Shown here piece by piece: positions 25,896 to 35,654 of a DNA stretch of 64,000 nt. A program made the translations under genes and the position numbers. The DNA is taken from NCBI GenBank assembly GCA_963790075.1, contig CAWBNG010000009.1, positions 248,001 through 312,000 of the forward strand, written 5' to 3'. The notes under the pieces are model-generated. The model was not told the DNA's origin, did no database searches, and worked only from the letters and a program-made list of their open reading frames with translations. This stretch comes from CAYOUV01 sp963790075. Lineage in GTDB: Bacteria > Chloroflexota > Anaerolineae > Anaerolineales > Villigracilaceae. Positions within the stretch are counted from its first letter, which is position 1; each line of letters opens with the position of its first letter.

Positions 25896-27329
25896 CTATT
25901 CACCCACGGTATGGAGCAAAGCCATATTCGGTGGCCGCATGGCATCTATCGGAAAGCCACACACCAGCACCACCTGCTGACCTGCCTGGACCACCCCAGA
26001 TTCAGTAATGGCATGATCGACATGGTAAATCATCTCTTCTAACGACTTCGCGAATGGCACCAACTGCGGACGCACGCCCCACAAAAAAGTGAGTCGCAGG
26101 GAAGTCTCCGGATCTGGCGTAAAGGCCAGGATCGGCGAACGCGGTCGCACTTTGGACATCAGCCAGGCAGTGCGCCCGGTATTGGTAAACACGGCGACTG
26201 CAGTCACATCCCGGTCACGGGCCAATTCATGCGCCGCATGCGCCATGGAGGCGGCATCGCTCCCGCCCAGGGCGATGCGTCCTTGCTGCTGCCCCCACTC
26301 TAAAAAATGCGTTTCGGCTTCACGGATAATGCGATCCATCATCTGCACCGCTTCTACAGGATACTCGCCCGAGGCGGTTTCGCCCGAGAGCATGACCGCG
26401 TCTGACCCGTCGAAAATGGCATTGGCCACATCCGAGGCTTCAGCGCGGGTCGGCAGCGGGCTTTGGATCATCAATTCAAGCATCTGCGTAGCCGTGATCA
26501 CCAGCTTTGCGCGTTGGTTGGCTTCCTGGATAATGTGTTTTTGGATGACCGGTACACGCTCGGGCGGCATCTCAACGCCTAAATCTCCCCGAGCAACCAT
26601 CACGCCATCCACCTCTTCAAGAATTTTTTCCAAGTCATCCAATGCTTCTGGACGCTCCAACTTGGCAATCAAGAGCGGTTCGCGCTGATCTTTTTTCAGC
26701 CGTTTCATCGCCTGACGCACTGCAATGACATCTTTTACACTGCGCACAAACGAAATTGCAACCGCATCCACAGCCCGCTCAAGGCCAAAAGCCAGGTCAA
26801 TTTCATCCTTGTCGGTAAAACCGGGAATGCGCAAGCGCACGCCAGGCAGGTTGATCCCTTTGTGTGGGAATAAGGTACCTCCAACCACCACGCTGGCGGT
26901 GATCATGCGTTCTGCGGCAGAAACAACCGACAAAGCCAGGCGTCCATCGTCGAGCAGCAGGCGATCCTCGATGTGAACTGATTCGAAGAATTCCGGGAAA
27001 TCGACCGGAACAACTTGTTCAGCGCAGTCCGGCTTCGGGTCTTCCTGGGCATATAACCTGATCGCTTCACCAGGTTTCAGAAATAAGGGTTTGGGCAAAT
27101 CGCCCACCCTGATCTTAGGTCCCTGCAGATCCTGTAAAATGCCAACGCTCATGCCGAGCCGCTCAGAGACCCTACGTATGCGAGCAATATATTCGGTGTG
27201 CTGCTCCCGGTCACCATGCGAGAAGTTGAGCCGGGCCACATTCATTCCCGCCTTCATTAACTGCTCCAGTTTTTCTTCGCTCTCGCAGGCCGGACCAATC
27301 GTGACAACAATCTTTGCTTTTCTATCCAT
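25896..27329 (-). CDS. pyk: pyruvate kinase
   Basis: Makes pyruvate and ATP from PEP and ADP in glycolysis. The 477-residue chain has the N-terminal KIVVTIGPAC, the RLNFSHGD substrate motif, the catalytic Lys region LLIAKLERPEAL, VMVARGDLGVE and VITATQMLELM, then SGETASGEYPVEAVQMM. The C-terminal domain is the standard regulatory type; no PEP-utiliser domain is appended. It is the last gene of the rocD-ald-CoA transferase-pyk run and ends at a terminator. Confidence 0.95.
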   Translation of the reverse strand: MDRKAKIVVTIGPACESEEKLEQLMKAGMNVARLNFSHGDREQHTEYIARIRRVSERLGMSVGILQDLQGPKIRVGDLPKPLFLKPGEAIRLYAQEDPKPDCAEQVVPVDFPEFFESVHIEDRLLLDDGRLALSVVSAAERMITASVVVGGTLFPHKGINLPGVRLRIPGFTDKDEIDLAFGLERAVDAVAISFVRSVKDVIAVRQAMKRLKKDQREPLLIAKLERPEALDDLEKILEEVDGVMVARGDLGVEMPPERVPVIQKHIIQEANQRAKLVITATQMLELMIQSPLPTRAEASDVANAIFDGSDAVMLSGETASGEYPVEAVQMMDRIIREAETHFLEWGQQQGRIALGGSDAASMAHAAHELARDRDVTAVAVFTNTGRTAWLMSKVRPRSPILAFTPDPETSLRLTFLWGVRPQLVPFAKSLEEMIYHVDHAITESGVVQAGQQVVLVCGFPIDAMRPPNMALLHTVGE

Positions 27330-27398
27330 GACATTTACCTTTAGAAATTATACTCGCCACAGAGCACTTTGCGTGTCTCCGCGGCGAATTTATTCCAG

Positions 27399-28727
27399 TC
27401 AGGTGAGAATTAAAATGTAGTGCAGTTTCTCGGCCTGCTTGTTCAGATCAGCGCGGAAATCGGGATGGGCGATATTGATTAGTTGCTGCGCTCGCTGCCG
27501 GATGGTCTTACCGTACAAATCGGCCACGCCAAATTCAGTTACCACGAAGTGGACGTGATTACGCGAAGTCACAACCCCCGCCCCTTCCTTGAGCATGGGG
27601 ACGATGCGGCTGATTACCGTTCCGTCAGGCATCGAAGCTGTACTCGGCAGTGCAATCACCGGTACGCCACCTTTGGAACGCGAAGCACCATAGATGAAAT
27701 CCAGTTGGCCACCGACACCCGAATACAGCTTGGGACCAATGCTGTCGGCGCAGACTTGACCCGTCAGGTCGACCTCGATCGCCGAGTTGATTGCCACCAT
27801 ACGCTCATTTTGGGCGATAACAAATGGGTCGTTGACATACTCGGTACGGTGCAGTTCGATCAGCGGGTTGTCGTCCGACCAATCGTAGAGGCGCTTCGTC
27901 CCCAGCATGAACCCGGCAATTATCTTCCCCGGATGCAGCGTTTTGCGTGCATTCGTTAACACGCCGGCCTCGACCAGTTCAATCACGCCGTCCGAAAAAA
28001 GCTCACTGTGTACACCCAAATCTTTTTTGTCATGCAGGTATTTAAGCACTGCATCGGGAATGGCACCGATGCCCATCTGCATGGTCGCGCCATCCGGGAT
28101 CAACTCGGCGATGGAGCTGGCCACTTTTTCGATCACCTCCGAAGGACCTTCGTCGGTCATGGGTAATTCGGAGATCGGATAATTCACCGGGATAAGATAA
28201 TTCAAGCGACTGACGTGGATGAATGAATCCCCCAAAGTGCGTGGCATCTGCTCGTTGACTTCAGCAATAATGATCCTGGCCGATTCAGCCGCCGTCTTCG
28301 TCAAGCCGACTTCGACACCCAGGCTGCAAAAACCGTGCTCATCGGGCGGAGAAACATGGATCAGCGCCGCATCCAAGGGTAAAATCCCATGCTTGAAGAG
28401 CAATGGAAATTCCGAAAGCAGCACAGGGGTAAAATCCGTACGGCCTTCGTGCACTGCCTTACGGATGTTGGCACTAATGAACATCGAATTGACCCGCAAA
28501 TGTCCCTGCATGGCTGGACCAACGTAATCAGCAGGGCCGACCGTCAGCGCCTGGCAGATTTCGACATTTTCGAGATTGGGCGCGTATTCCACCAAAGCAG
28601 CCAGCACCTTCTGCGGGACGGAAACGTTCCCGGTCAGGAATAACCGGTTCCCGGACTGGATGGCCCGCACAGCCTCCTGCGGGCTGACTACCCGATCTTG
28701 ATACTGGCTAGCCAAGTCCATCGTCAA
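27399..28727 (-). CDS. acetyl-CoA hydrolase / 4-hydroxybutyrate CoA-transferase family protein
   Basis: A 442-residue family I CoA-transferase-like protein that moves CoA between acyl groups and acetate or hydrolyses acetyl-CoA. The catalytic Glu is in LGVHSELFSDGV; GIGAIPDAVL and GVGGQLDFIYGAS are the oxyanion and CoA-binding loops. Its start overlaps the ald end by 20 nt, so expression is linked to amino acid breakdown, which fits acetate/butyrate formation with energy gain. Exact substrate is not resolvable. Confidence 0.87.
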   Translation of the reverse strand: MTMDLASQYQDRVVSPQEAVRAIQSGNRLFLTGNVSVPQKVLAALVEYAPNLENVEICQALTVGPADYVGPAMQGHLRVNSMFISANIRKAVHEGRTDFTPVLLSEFPLLFKHGILPLDAALIHVSPPDEHGFCSLGVEVGLTKTAAESARIIIAEVNEQMPRTLGDSFIHVSRLNYLIPVNYPISELPMTDEGPSEVIEKVASSIAELIPDGATMQMGIGAIPDAVLKYLHDKKDLGVHSELFSDGVIELVEAGVLTNARKTLHPGKIIAGFMLGTKRLYDWSDDNPLIELHRTEYVNDPFVIAQNERMVAINSAIEVDLTGQVCADSIGPKLYSGVGGQLDFIYGASRSKGGVPVIALPSTASMPDGTVISRIVPMLKEGAGVVTSRNHVHFVVTEFGVADLYGKTIRQRAQQLINIAHPDFRADLNKQAEKLHYILILT

Positions 28728-29811
28728 GATCCTCTCCGTTTGTCAAGCGACTGAGGTGACGGAGTTTGCCGTCGATGGTGTTGACAGCCAATTCAAGAGC
28801 AGGGTTCGTCTTAATGGCTTTTTGGATGCCCATTTCAGCAAGGTCGATGATAAATAACATCGAAGCGTTGACAAAGGCATGGGTCGCCGTGCGAGCAACC
28901 ACACCCGGCATATTCGGCACGCAGTAATGAAGCACGCCTTCTTCAACAAATACCGGATGCTCATGCGTCGTCGGCCTGGAGGTTTCCACGCACCCACCCT
29001 CATCAATGCTGACGTCAATGATCAGCGAGCGCGGTTTCATGGCCCGCACCATCTCACGCGTAACCAGCAGCGGGGCACGTTGACCTGGAACAAGAACCGC
29101 CGTGATAACCACATCCGCATAGGCGGTCGCCCGCTCAATATTACGGGGTGTCGAGATCATGGTTACCACGCCAGGAAAGCGGTCATAGATACGTTGCAGG
29201 GCACTGAGCTCTTTGTCGATAATCGTGACATGTGCGCCCAACCCCAGGAAAGCCTGGGCAGCGTAAGTTCCTACCACGCCTCCACCGATGATCACCACCT
29301 CAGCCGGCGGCACGCCTGGAACTCCACCCAGCAAAATACCCTTGCCGCCCCAGTTGTTTTGCAACAATCGGGCAGCTGTCTGCACCGCCATTGCACCGCC
29401 GATCTGGCTGAAGGGACGTAAAACCGGGCGGGAACCGTCCGACATTTGGATCTGCTCGTAGGCTACCGAGGCTATCCCGCGCTTCAGCAAGATATCGATC
29501 TTGTCTTGACGAGCGGATGCCAGGTGCAGGAATCCGGTCAAAATCGAACCGGGTTGCAACCACTCCAACTCATCTTTCATCGGGCGGGAAACCTTGAGAA
29601 GCAGGTCTGCGCGACCGAAGACTTCATCGGGGGAATAGACGATGCGCGCACCGGCGCTTTCGTATTCCTGGTCGCTAAACCCTGCTCCGATGCCCGCCTC
29701 GTGCTCAACAAAACATGTATGCCCAAGTCGGGATAAGATTTCAACCCCGGCCGGCGAATGTCCTACGCGATATTCAAATGGTCGGCGTTCTTTTGGAATA
29801 CCGATGTTCAT
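28708..29811 (-). CDS. ald: alanine dehydrogenase
   Basis: Reversibly deaminates L-alanine to pyruvate with NAD. The 367-residue chain begins MNIGIPKERRPFEYRVGHSP, has the His in LTGFLHLAS, a substrate Lys region in LLLKVSRPM, and the Rossmann motif VVIIGGGVVGTYAAQAF near residue 170. It lies between ornithine aminotransferase and the CoA-transferase, so it probably links alanine/pyruvate to the fermentation steps, with pyk next but one. Confidence 0.92.
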   Translation of the reverse strand: MNIGIPKERRPFEYRVGHSPAGVEILSRLGHTCFVEHEAGIGAGFSDQEYESAGARIVYSPDEVFGRADLLLKVSRPMKDELEWLQPGSILTGFLHLASARQDKIDILLKRGIASVAYEQIQMSDGSRPVLRPFSQIGGAMAVQTAARLLQNNWGGKGILLGGVPGVPPAEVVIIGGGVVGTYAAQAFLGLGAHVTIIDKELSALQRIYDRFPGVVTMISTPRNIERATAYADVVITAVLVPGQRAPLLVTREMVRAMKPRSLIIDVSIDEGGCVETSRPTTHEHPVFVEEGVLHYCVPNMPGVVARTATHAFVNASMLFIIDLAEMGIQKAIKTNPALELAVNTIDGKLRHLSRLTNGEDLDDGLG

Positions 29812-29830
29812 ACTGCCTCCAATCCGCCTC

Positions 29831-31033
29831 TCAGGGCAGGTTCAAGACCTCACGAATGCGCGGAAGCGCCCAATCGATGGTTTCCCTGTCGATCACCAGC
29901 GGCGGCGCAAAGCGGATCACATGCTCATGAGTTTCTTTGGCCAGGATGCCTCGAGCTTGCAAAGCTTCGCAGAACCGTCGTGCACCCTTTGCTTCCGGTT
30001 TCAATTCAACCCCAATCAACAACCCCTTACCCCGCACTTCTTTGACATGCGGGCTGGGCATTTCAGCCAGTTGCTCCATGAAATACATGCCAAGCTGCTC
30101 GGCACGCTCAGACAACTTTTCATCCACCAACACCTTGAGCGCTGCCCGGGCTACAGCCGCACCCAGCGGATTCCCGCCGAAAGTCGAACCATGCTCGCCT
30201 GGCGTGAACAATCCCAATAAATCCGCGTCGGCCAGGATAGCCGAGACGGGATAAAAGCCACCTGAGAGCGCCTTTCCGATCACGGTAATATTCGGCCGGA
30301 CTCCCTCGTGCTGGGCAGCAAACAACTTCCCGGTTCGCCCCAGCCCCGTCTGGATCTCATCGGCGATGAGCAATACATTATTCTGCTTGCATATCTCGGC
30401 CACGCGCCGTAGATAACCTTCCGGTGGGACGATCACGCCGCCCTCGCCCTGGATCGGTTCAAGCATGACCGCGGCGGCATTAGGCGTAATTGCCTTTTCG
30501 ATTGCATCCGCATCGCCATAGGCTACGGTGATAAATCCGGGTGTGAAGGGTCCAAAGTCATCGCGATAAAGCGGTTCGGTTGAGAAGGTCACAATCGAGA
30601 TCGTGCGTCCATGGAAGTTGCCTGCGCAAGTAATGATCTCCGCCTGGTGGCGCGGCACCCCCTTAACCCGGTAAGCCCACTTGCGGGCCAACTTGAGGGC
30701 CGTTTCGACTGCCTCCGCGCCCGAATTCATCGGCAAGGACATTTCATAGCCGGTCAGCTCGGATAATTCCTTGTACAGCAGGGGCAGCTGGTCGTTGCGG
30801 AAAGCCCGCGAGGTCAGCGTGACCTTCTTGGCCTGGTCCAGCAATGCCGCCAAAATTTTTGGATGTACATGCCCCTGGTTGACTGCCGAATAGGCGCTCA
30901 GACAATCCAAATATTTTTTACCATCCACATCATAGACCCACACGCCTTCAGCACGATCAATGACCACGTCCAGTGGATGATAGTTGTGCGCCCCGTAGCG
31001 CTCTTCGAGCTGAATATATTCCTGCGTGTTCAT
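29831..31033 (-). CDS. rocD: ornithine aminotransferase
   Basis: A class III PLP aminotransferase of 400 residues, converting ornithine and 2-oxoglutarate to glutamate semialdehyde and glutamate. Family marks are ERYGAHNYHPLDVV at the start (typical of OAT), MNSGAEAVETALKLAR, the PLP Asp in LIADEIQTGLGRTG and the Schiff-base Lys in VIGKALSGGFYPVSA. ArgF lies just upstream, separated by a hairpin, so ornithine is handled by both. Acetylornithine aminotransferase is the alternative but the N-terminus favours OAT. Confidence 0.92.
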   Translation of the reverse strand: MNTQEYIQLEERYGAHNYHPLDVVIDRAEGVWVYDVDGKKYLDCLSAYSAVNQGHVHPKILAALLDQAKKVTLTSRAFRNDQLPLLYKELSELTGYEMSLPMNSGAEAVETALKLARKWAYRVKGVPRHQAEIITCAGNFHGRTISIVTFSTEPLYRDDFGPFTPGFITVAYGDADAIEKAITPNAAAVMLEPIQGEGGVIVPPEGYLRRVAEICKQNNVLLIADEIQTGLGRTGKLFAAQHEGVRPNITVIGKALSGGFYPVSAILADADLLGLFTPGEHGSTFGGNPLGAAVARAALKVLVDEKLSERAEQLGMYFMEQLAEMPSPHVKEVRGKGLLIGVELKPEAKGARRFCEALQARGILAKETHEHVIRFAPPLVIDRETIDWALPRIREVLNLP

Positions 31034-31097
31034 AGATCACCTCTTAGAAATGAAGAGTGGTGCCCCGAGCGCTGCGCAGTCGAGAGGCGGAGCCATG

Positions 31098-31127
31098 CAA
31101 AACGGGTTTCGAAACGAAACCCGTTTT
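31098..31127 (-). terminator. hairpin between argF and rocD
   Basis: A 12-bp perfect stem (31099-31110 with 31114-31125), with T-rich flanks on both strands. It probably ends argF transcripts in part. Confidence 0.65.
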
Positions 31128-31137
31128 TTTAGATTAC

Positions 31138-32061
31138 CTATGCGACCCCAAGCAAACGAGCCAAAATCGCCTTCTGGGCGTGTAAGCGATTATGAGCTTG
31201 CGGAAAGATCCTGGAGTGCGAGCCATCTGCGACTTCATCCGTCAATTCATAGTTGCGATGTGCAGGCAAACAATGCAAAACGATTACATCTTTTTTAGCC
31301 TCACCGACCAATTTGGCATTGACCTGGTAGGGCGGGAAGACCTTCTCACGCTTGGCGGCTTCCTGCTCCTGTCCCATACTGGTCCAGGTATCAGTATAGA
31401 TCACGTCAGCCTCCCTGACAGCCTGGTGGGGGTCGCGCAGAAAACTCAGTTTACTACCGGATTCTGCCCCGATCCCTTTGGCGACCTCGATCGCTTCCGG
31501 CTTGATATCGTAATCTTCTGGATTGGCAATTGTAAAGTTCCAACCCAATTTTGCGCTGACATGCATCAACGAAACAGCGACATTATTCCCATCCCCTATA
31601 TAAGTTACATTCAAGCCCTTGGCCTTGCCGTACTGTTCCTGAATGGTGAGTGCGTCAGCCATGGCCTGGCAGGGATGGTTGTAATCGCTCAAGCCGTTAA
31701 TCACCGGCACGCTTGACCATTTCGCCAGTTCCAGCACGTGTGCGTGTTCGAAAACCCTGGCCATGATCGCCTGAACATACCCGGACATGACGCGGGCCAC
31801 ATCCGCGATCGATTCCCGTTTTCCCAAACCAATCTCGCTGGGAGAAAGATACAGCGCATCCCCATCCAAATGACGCATGGCCATATCGAAGGAAACCCGG
31901 GTACGCAAACTGGGTTTCTGGAAAATCATACCCAACACTTTGCCTTTTAATAGCGGTTGATTACCGCCAGCAAAATATTCCTTTTTCAGGGAAATCGCCA
32001 GATCGAGCAGGTCTTGAAGTTCCTGAGGCGAATAGTCTGCAACGGCTAAAAAGTGCTTCAT
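31138..32061 (-). CDS. argF: ornithine carbamoyltransferase
   Basis: Forms citrulline from ornithine and carbamoyl phosphate, or runs in reverse in arginine fermentation. The 307-residue chain carries the carbamoyl-phosphate motif SLRTRVSF, the second phosphate site NHPCQAMAD, the ornithine motif DTWTSMGQE and the catalytic Cys in HCLPAHR. AAGGAG precedes the ATG and a TATACT stands upstream. With rocD and ald nearby, either synthesis or catabolism is possible; no arcA or arcC is in view. Confidence 0.94.
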   Translation of the reverse strand: MKHFLAVADYSPQELQDLLDLAISLKKEYFAGGNQPLLKGKVLGMIFQKPSLRTRVSFDMAMRHLDGDALYLSPSEIGLGKRESIADVARVMSGYVQAIMARVFEHAHVLELAKWSSVPVINGLSDYNHPCQAMADALTIQEQYGKAKGLNVTYIGDGNNVAVSLMHVSAKLGWNFTIANPEDYDIKPEAIEVAKGIGAESGSKLSFLRDPHQAVREADVIYTDTWTSMGQEQEAAKREKVFPPYQVNAKLVGEAKKDVIVLHCLPAHRNYELTDEVADGSHSRIFPQAHNRLHAQKAILARLLGVA

Positions 32062-32155
32062 AAATTCTTTCTCCTTATTGTGAAGTATAGCACAGGGGTT
32101 TTGCAGCTTAGAGTCGCAAGAATCATACTTCTGCTATGAACTTCATCAATGGTGG

Positions 32156-33064
32156 TCATTGCGCAGGTGCGCGGTATTTGCGCCAGTAACGCAGCAATCC
32201 GTCTGCAGACATCCCCAATGGATTGGCCAGCGCATAAGAGCGGATGACGCCGTCGCTCAGACCGACCCCGCGTCCCTGGGCCTCCATCCATTCTGTAAAT
32301 TGCTGCCGCAATTCATCGATCTGTGGCGCGGATGGCATTGTTTTTTCCAACCAGCGATCGATCTCGTCCAAAGATTTTTCCATCGTACGCAACTGCCATT
32401 CAGGGTCATCGAAAATCCCAAAATGGGTCGGTGCAATCCGGTTGAATTTAACCTGCCTCAGACGTTTCAGGCTTTCCTGCCAGCGTTCCAGATGAAATTC
32501 AGGTGGCGGCATTGGCACACGCAAGTATTGATAGTCGGGGATACGCACGCCGCCAACATCGCCAGTGAAACAAATATCTTCAAACAAGTAGGCGTAATGG
32601 TGTTCGGCATGCCCGGGAGTATTCAGCGGCACAAACCGCAGGTTCCCGATCGGGATTTCTTCTTCGTCCTGTACAACGGTCAATTGATCATCAGGAACTG
32701 CCAAGAATTCTCCCCAGAGTGTATCCATCTTATCACCATAAATGCGAGTGGCACTTGCCAGCAATTTCTCCGGGTGAAGCATGTGGGGTGCGCCAACCGG
32801 ATGGACGTAAATCTGAGCACCCTGGTGGGCCAGCCAGCCAGCCGCACCAGCATGATCCAGATGGATATGTGTCAACAACACATGCGTGACATCCTGAACT
32901 GTCAATCCGTGTTCAGCCAGGCCGCGCTTAAGCGCCTCAATCGTCGAGCCGGGGCCCAATTCAATCAAAACGGCCCCGGCTGAATGCCTGATCAGATACG
33001 AGGCAATCGCGCGAGATCGCCCCTGGAAGTTTAAGTCTAAGGTGTATACGTGGGTTTGAACCAT
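32156..33064 (-). CDS. metallo-beta-lactamase-fold hydrolase
   Basis: A 302-residue MBL-fold protein of the glyoxalase-II-like group. The metal motif is LTHIHLDHAG, with further His residues in NTPGHAEHH and APTHFG and the Asp in CFTGDVGG. A helical extension of about 90 residues follows the MBL domain. Substrate is unknown. Its start overlaps the DUF58 gene by 28 nt. Confidence 0.87.
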   Translation of the reverse strand: MVQTHVYTLDLNFQGRSRAIASYLIRHSAGAVLIELGPGSTIEALKRGLAEHGLTVQDVTHVLLTHIHLDHAGAAGWLAHQGAQIYVHPVGAPHMLHPEKLLASATRIYGDKMDTLWGEFLAVPDDQLTVVQDEEEIPIGNLRFVPLNTPGHAEHHYAYLFEDICFTGDVGGVRIPDYQYLRVPMPPPEFHLERWQESLKRLRQVKFNRIAPTHFGIFDDPEWQLRTMEKSLDEIDRWLEKTMPSAPQIDELRQQFTEWMEAQGRGVGLSDGVIRSYALANPLGMSADGLLRYWRKYRAPAQ

Positions 33065-34353
33065 CTTGTCGCTATCTCCTGGTCGGCGGCGCTGCTTACG
33101 AGGCCTGAAAGTGCCTGCGCTAAATCAGCCCCATTATAAACTGAACAGACCGGGATGTTGCGATCCATCAAAGACTGGGCTAAGATTTCGCCCCCCTTCA
33201 GACCGCCGAATGACTCAGAAATCAGGAGGACCACGACCGGTTTCAAATCACGGCGCTGCAAATCATCAACCGCGATCAGGATTTCAGGGTGAAAAGTTGG
33301 GGTGACCAAAATTGCGCTGCTTCCACGGGGCAATTGTTTCGCCTGGGCAGATACCAGGCTGCCCAGGGGCAGTTCCCCCTCGGCCTCCAGGAAAGCCAGC
33401 ACTTCAAGAATTTTATCTTCCTGACGCACAGTCCGCTCTGCCGGGATAATGGTTTGCACCTGGCCAGAAGCCACAAAACCAACCGCACGATCCTTACCGA
33501 TGAAATAATGCGCCAGTGAGGCGGTAATACTGATGGCGTACTCTAGGGTCGAGGGTGGCAGCGAGAATGTTGGTCGCCTGCTGAACAACCAGCCATCCAA
33601 TTGGTCAGCAGGCAGTTCGTATGGTTGTTCCGCATGGACGGTCGCTTGTGCATCCATGAACAACCAAACCTCAGCCTGAGGATCCCGGTCGAACTCCTTG
33701 ACCATCAGCTGCCCGCGACGGACGGTTGTCGGCCAATGAATCCGTTTGAGCGGATCCCCCGGGTTATATTCACGAACGCCAGAAGCATGCGGGGTGACGT
33801 CAATTGCTTTGCGACTGATCGGTTTGCCGCCCGGCAGCAGACCCAGCGGCGAGGGGAAGGAGGCAATTTCAACCAACATCGGCAAGACTACCAGAGAATC
33901 AAGCGCCGGGAATTGCTTCTGGACTTTGAACAATCCAAATGGATCGCCTGAGGTAAGTGCGGTCGGTCCAAGCGAAAAGCTACCTCGCCGCATCAGCCAG
34001 GTTCGTGCTATGTAGGAACGTTTCTGATGCCCTCCAATCCCGGTCAGCAAGCGCGAACCCGTAGCCCCCGGCATGACCGAGGCATTCAGCACCTCGACCC
34101 ACAAACAAGCTACCACACCATTATTTGCGACTTCGAAATGTTCTTCGAAAATGTCCCCCACATTTGCGCGCAGGGAACGCGCCTGGCGTACTATTTTCAT
34201 ACCCTGCAAGGACAATCGAGCCCAAAACCAACTGATCGTGAACAATAGCGTGCTCAGATATAAAATCCGGGAATAGATCGGCGCGCCACTGACCAGGGAA
34301 CCGAGAATTCCGATGGCAAACAGCAGCCCAACCAGGACCCGACCAGGATTCAT
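33037..34353 (-). CDS. DUF58 family membrane protein
   Basis: A 438-residue protein with two N-terminal membrane helices (about residues 5-45), a beta-rich middle part, the DUF58 core GVREYNPGDPLKRIHWPTT and a C-terminal VWA-like segment (VWLFMDAQ...). DUF58 proteins are regular partners of MoxR ATPases, probably as substrates or adaptors at the membrane. It overlaps MoxR by 4 nt. No transglutaminase-like gene follows, which is a common third member elsewhere. Confidence 0.88.
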   Translation of the reverse strand: MNPGRVLVGLLFAIGILGSLVSGAPIYSRILYLSTLLFTISWFWARLSLQGMKIVRQARSLRANVGDIFEEHFEVANNGVVACLWVEVLNASVMPGATGSRLLTGIGGHQKRSYIARTWLMRRGSFSLGPTALTSGDPFGLFKVQKQFPALDSLVVLPMLVEIASFPSPLGLLPGGKPISRKAIDVTPHASGVREYNPGDPLKRIHWPTTVRRGQLMVKEFDRDPQAEVWLFMDAQATVHAEQPYELPADQLDGWLFSRRPTFSLPPSTLEYAISITASLAHYFIGKDRAVGFVASGQVQTIIPAERTVRQEDKILEVLAFLEAEGELPLGSLVSAQAKQLPRGSSAILVTPTFHPEILIAVDDLQRRDLKPVVVLLISESFGGLKGGEILAQSLMDRNIPVCSVYNGADLAQALSGLVSSAADQEIATRWFKPTYTP

Positions 34354-35321
34354 ACCGCGGTGCCTCCTCCTACGGCTTGATAATCTCCACCCGGCACAGG
34401 AACGCTCAAAACAGTTTCATGGACAATTCGGTCAGCGCTCAATTCCCGCAAGCGAGCTGCCGGTCCGACGATAATGCGATGACCCAGCACCGACACAGCC
34501 AGAGCCTTGATATCGTCCGGCAGCACATAATCCCGCCCCAATAATGCTGCTCGCGCCTGACCGGTCCGGAACAGGGATAAACTTCCCCGTGGGCTGGAAC
34601 CCAATGACACGTCGCTGCTCTGGCGGGTACGCCCGGTCAATTCTATGATATAGCGCTTGATTGCATCCGAGACATAGATTTTCTTGACCGCCTCAGCCGC
34701 GGCCAACACCTCCTCGATGCTGACAACCGCTTCCAGAGTTTCAAGCGGGTGACGCAATTGCTGATCTTCCAGGATTCGGATCTCATCCGAAGGTGTTGGA
34801 TAACCGAGTCGCACGCGCAAAAGGAAGCGGTCCAACTGCGCTTCCGGCAGCGGAAAGGTGCCCTCATACTCGATCGGGTTTTGAGTGGCTAAAACCATGA
34901 AGGGTTTGGGTAAAATGTGGGTCACCCCATCGACTGTCACCTGGCGCTCTTCCATCGCCTCCAGCAAGGCAGCCTGGGTTTTGGGCGTGGCGCGGTTGAT
35001 CTCATCGGCCAGAACGATCTGCCCAATTACCGGGCCCGGCCTGAATTCGAATTGATGCGTCTCCTGATTGTAGATCGAGATACCGGTAACGTCACTCGGC
35101 AGCATATCGGGTGTGAATTGAATCCGATTAAATGTACATCCGACTGACTTTGCCAAACTACGTGCCAATATCGTCTTGCCAACGCCGGGAACATCCTCGA
35201 TCAAGACATGACCCTGACATAGAAGGCCAACCACAACCATCTCGAGGGATTGTCGTTTCCCGACGATCACTTTTTCCAGGTTGGTGATTACGCGTTCGCC
35301 GAATGTTTTTAAGTCTGTCAT
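34350..35321 (-). CDS. MoxR-type AAA+ ATPase
   Basis: A 323-residue AAA+ chaperone-like ATPase. Walker A is GVPGVGKTIL, Walker B VLADEINRA, and the sensor region MVLATQNPIEYEGTFPLPEAQLDRF is diagnostic of MoxR. It presumably remodels a partner protein together with DUF58. AAAGGA precedes the ATG. It is the first gene of the MoxR-DUF58-MBL unit and marks the last core gene before the island. Confidence 0.93.
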   Translation of the reverse strand: MTDLKTFGERVITNLEKVIVGKRQSLEMVVVGLLCQGHVLIEDVPGVGKTILARSLAKSVGCTFNRIQFTPDMLPSDVTGISIYNQETHQFEFRPGPVIGQIVLADEINRATPKTQAALLEAMEERQVTVDGVTHILPKPFMVLATQNPIEYEGTFPLPEAQLDRFLLRVRLGYPTPSDEIRILEDQQLRHPLETLEAVVSIEEVLAAAEAVKKIYVSDAIKRYIIELTGRTRQSSDVSLGSSPRGSLSLFRTGQARAALLGRDYVLPDDIKALAVSVLGHRIIVGPAARLRELSADRIVHETVLSVPVPGGDYQAVGGGTAV

Positions 35322-35467
35322 CCGCGTTTCCTTTCATGTGGGATAAAGTGATTGTAAGGGTTTTCAAGCCGCGGGGCAAGTCCGCCAGGAGTGGTCTTTA
35401 ACAGCTTTTACCAGTCATTTAGTATTAATTATGGCGACCCATAGAATTTCCCGGCACGGAATTGGAG

Positions 35468-35473
35468 TATAAT
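35468..35473 (+). promoter_or_regulatory. -10 box of tRNA-Arg(UCG)
   Basis: A perfect TATAAT ending 9 nt before the mature tRNA 5' end. No convincing -35 box. Confidence 0.5.
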
Positions 35474-35482
35474 CCGCCCCAG

Positions 35483-35555
35483 GCCCCCGTAGCTCAATGG
35501 ATAGAGCGCCTGACTTCGAATCAGTAGGTTGTGGGTTCGAGTCCCGCCGGGGGCA
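35483..35555 (+). tRNA. tRNA-Arg (anticodon UCG), probable integration site
   Basis: A 73-nt cloverleaf with acceptor GCCCCCG/CGGGGGC, anticodon loop CTTCGAA (anticodon TCG), T-arm GTGGGTTCGAGTCCCGC and discriminator A. No CCA is encoded. The integrase gene ends 100 nt from its 3' end, the usual layout for integration into a tRNA 3' half. Confidence 0.95.
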
Positions 35556-35654
35556 CTAGATATGGCCGTATATCACCTTACACCCCCCATATTTGGGGTA
35601 AAAAGAGCCTCTTTTCATCGGGGCTCTTTTTGCTACTGCAGTTTTACTGCAATT

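Noticed and set aside
32156..32983. A 274-codon plus-strand frame opposite the metallo-beta-lactamase-fold gene
   Set aside because: The minus-strand gene has clear metal motifs; the plus-strand frame is its shadow with no recognisable domain.
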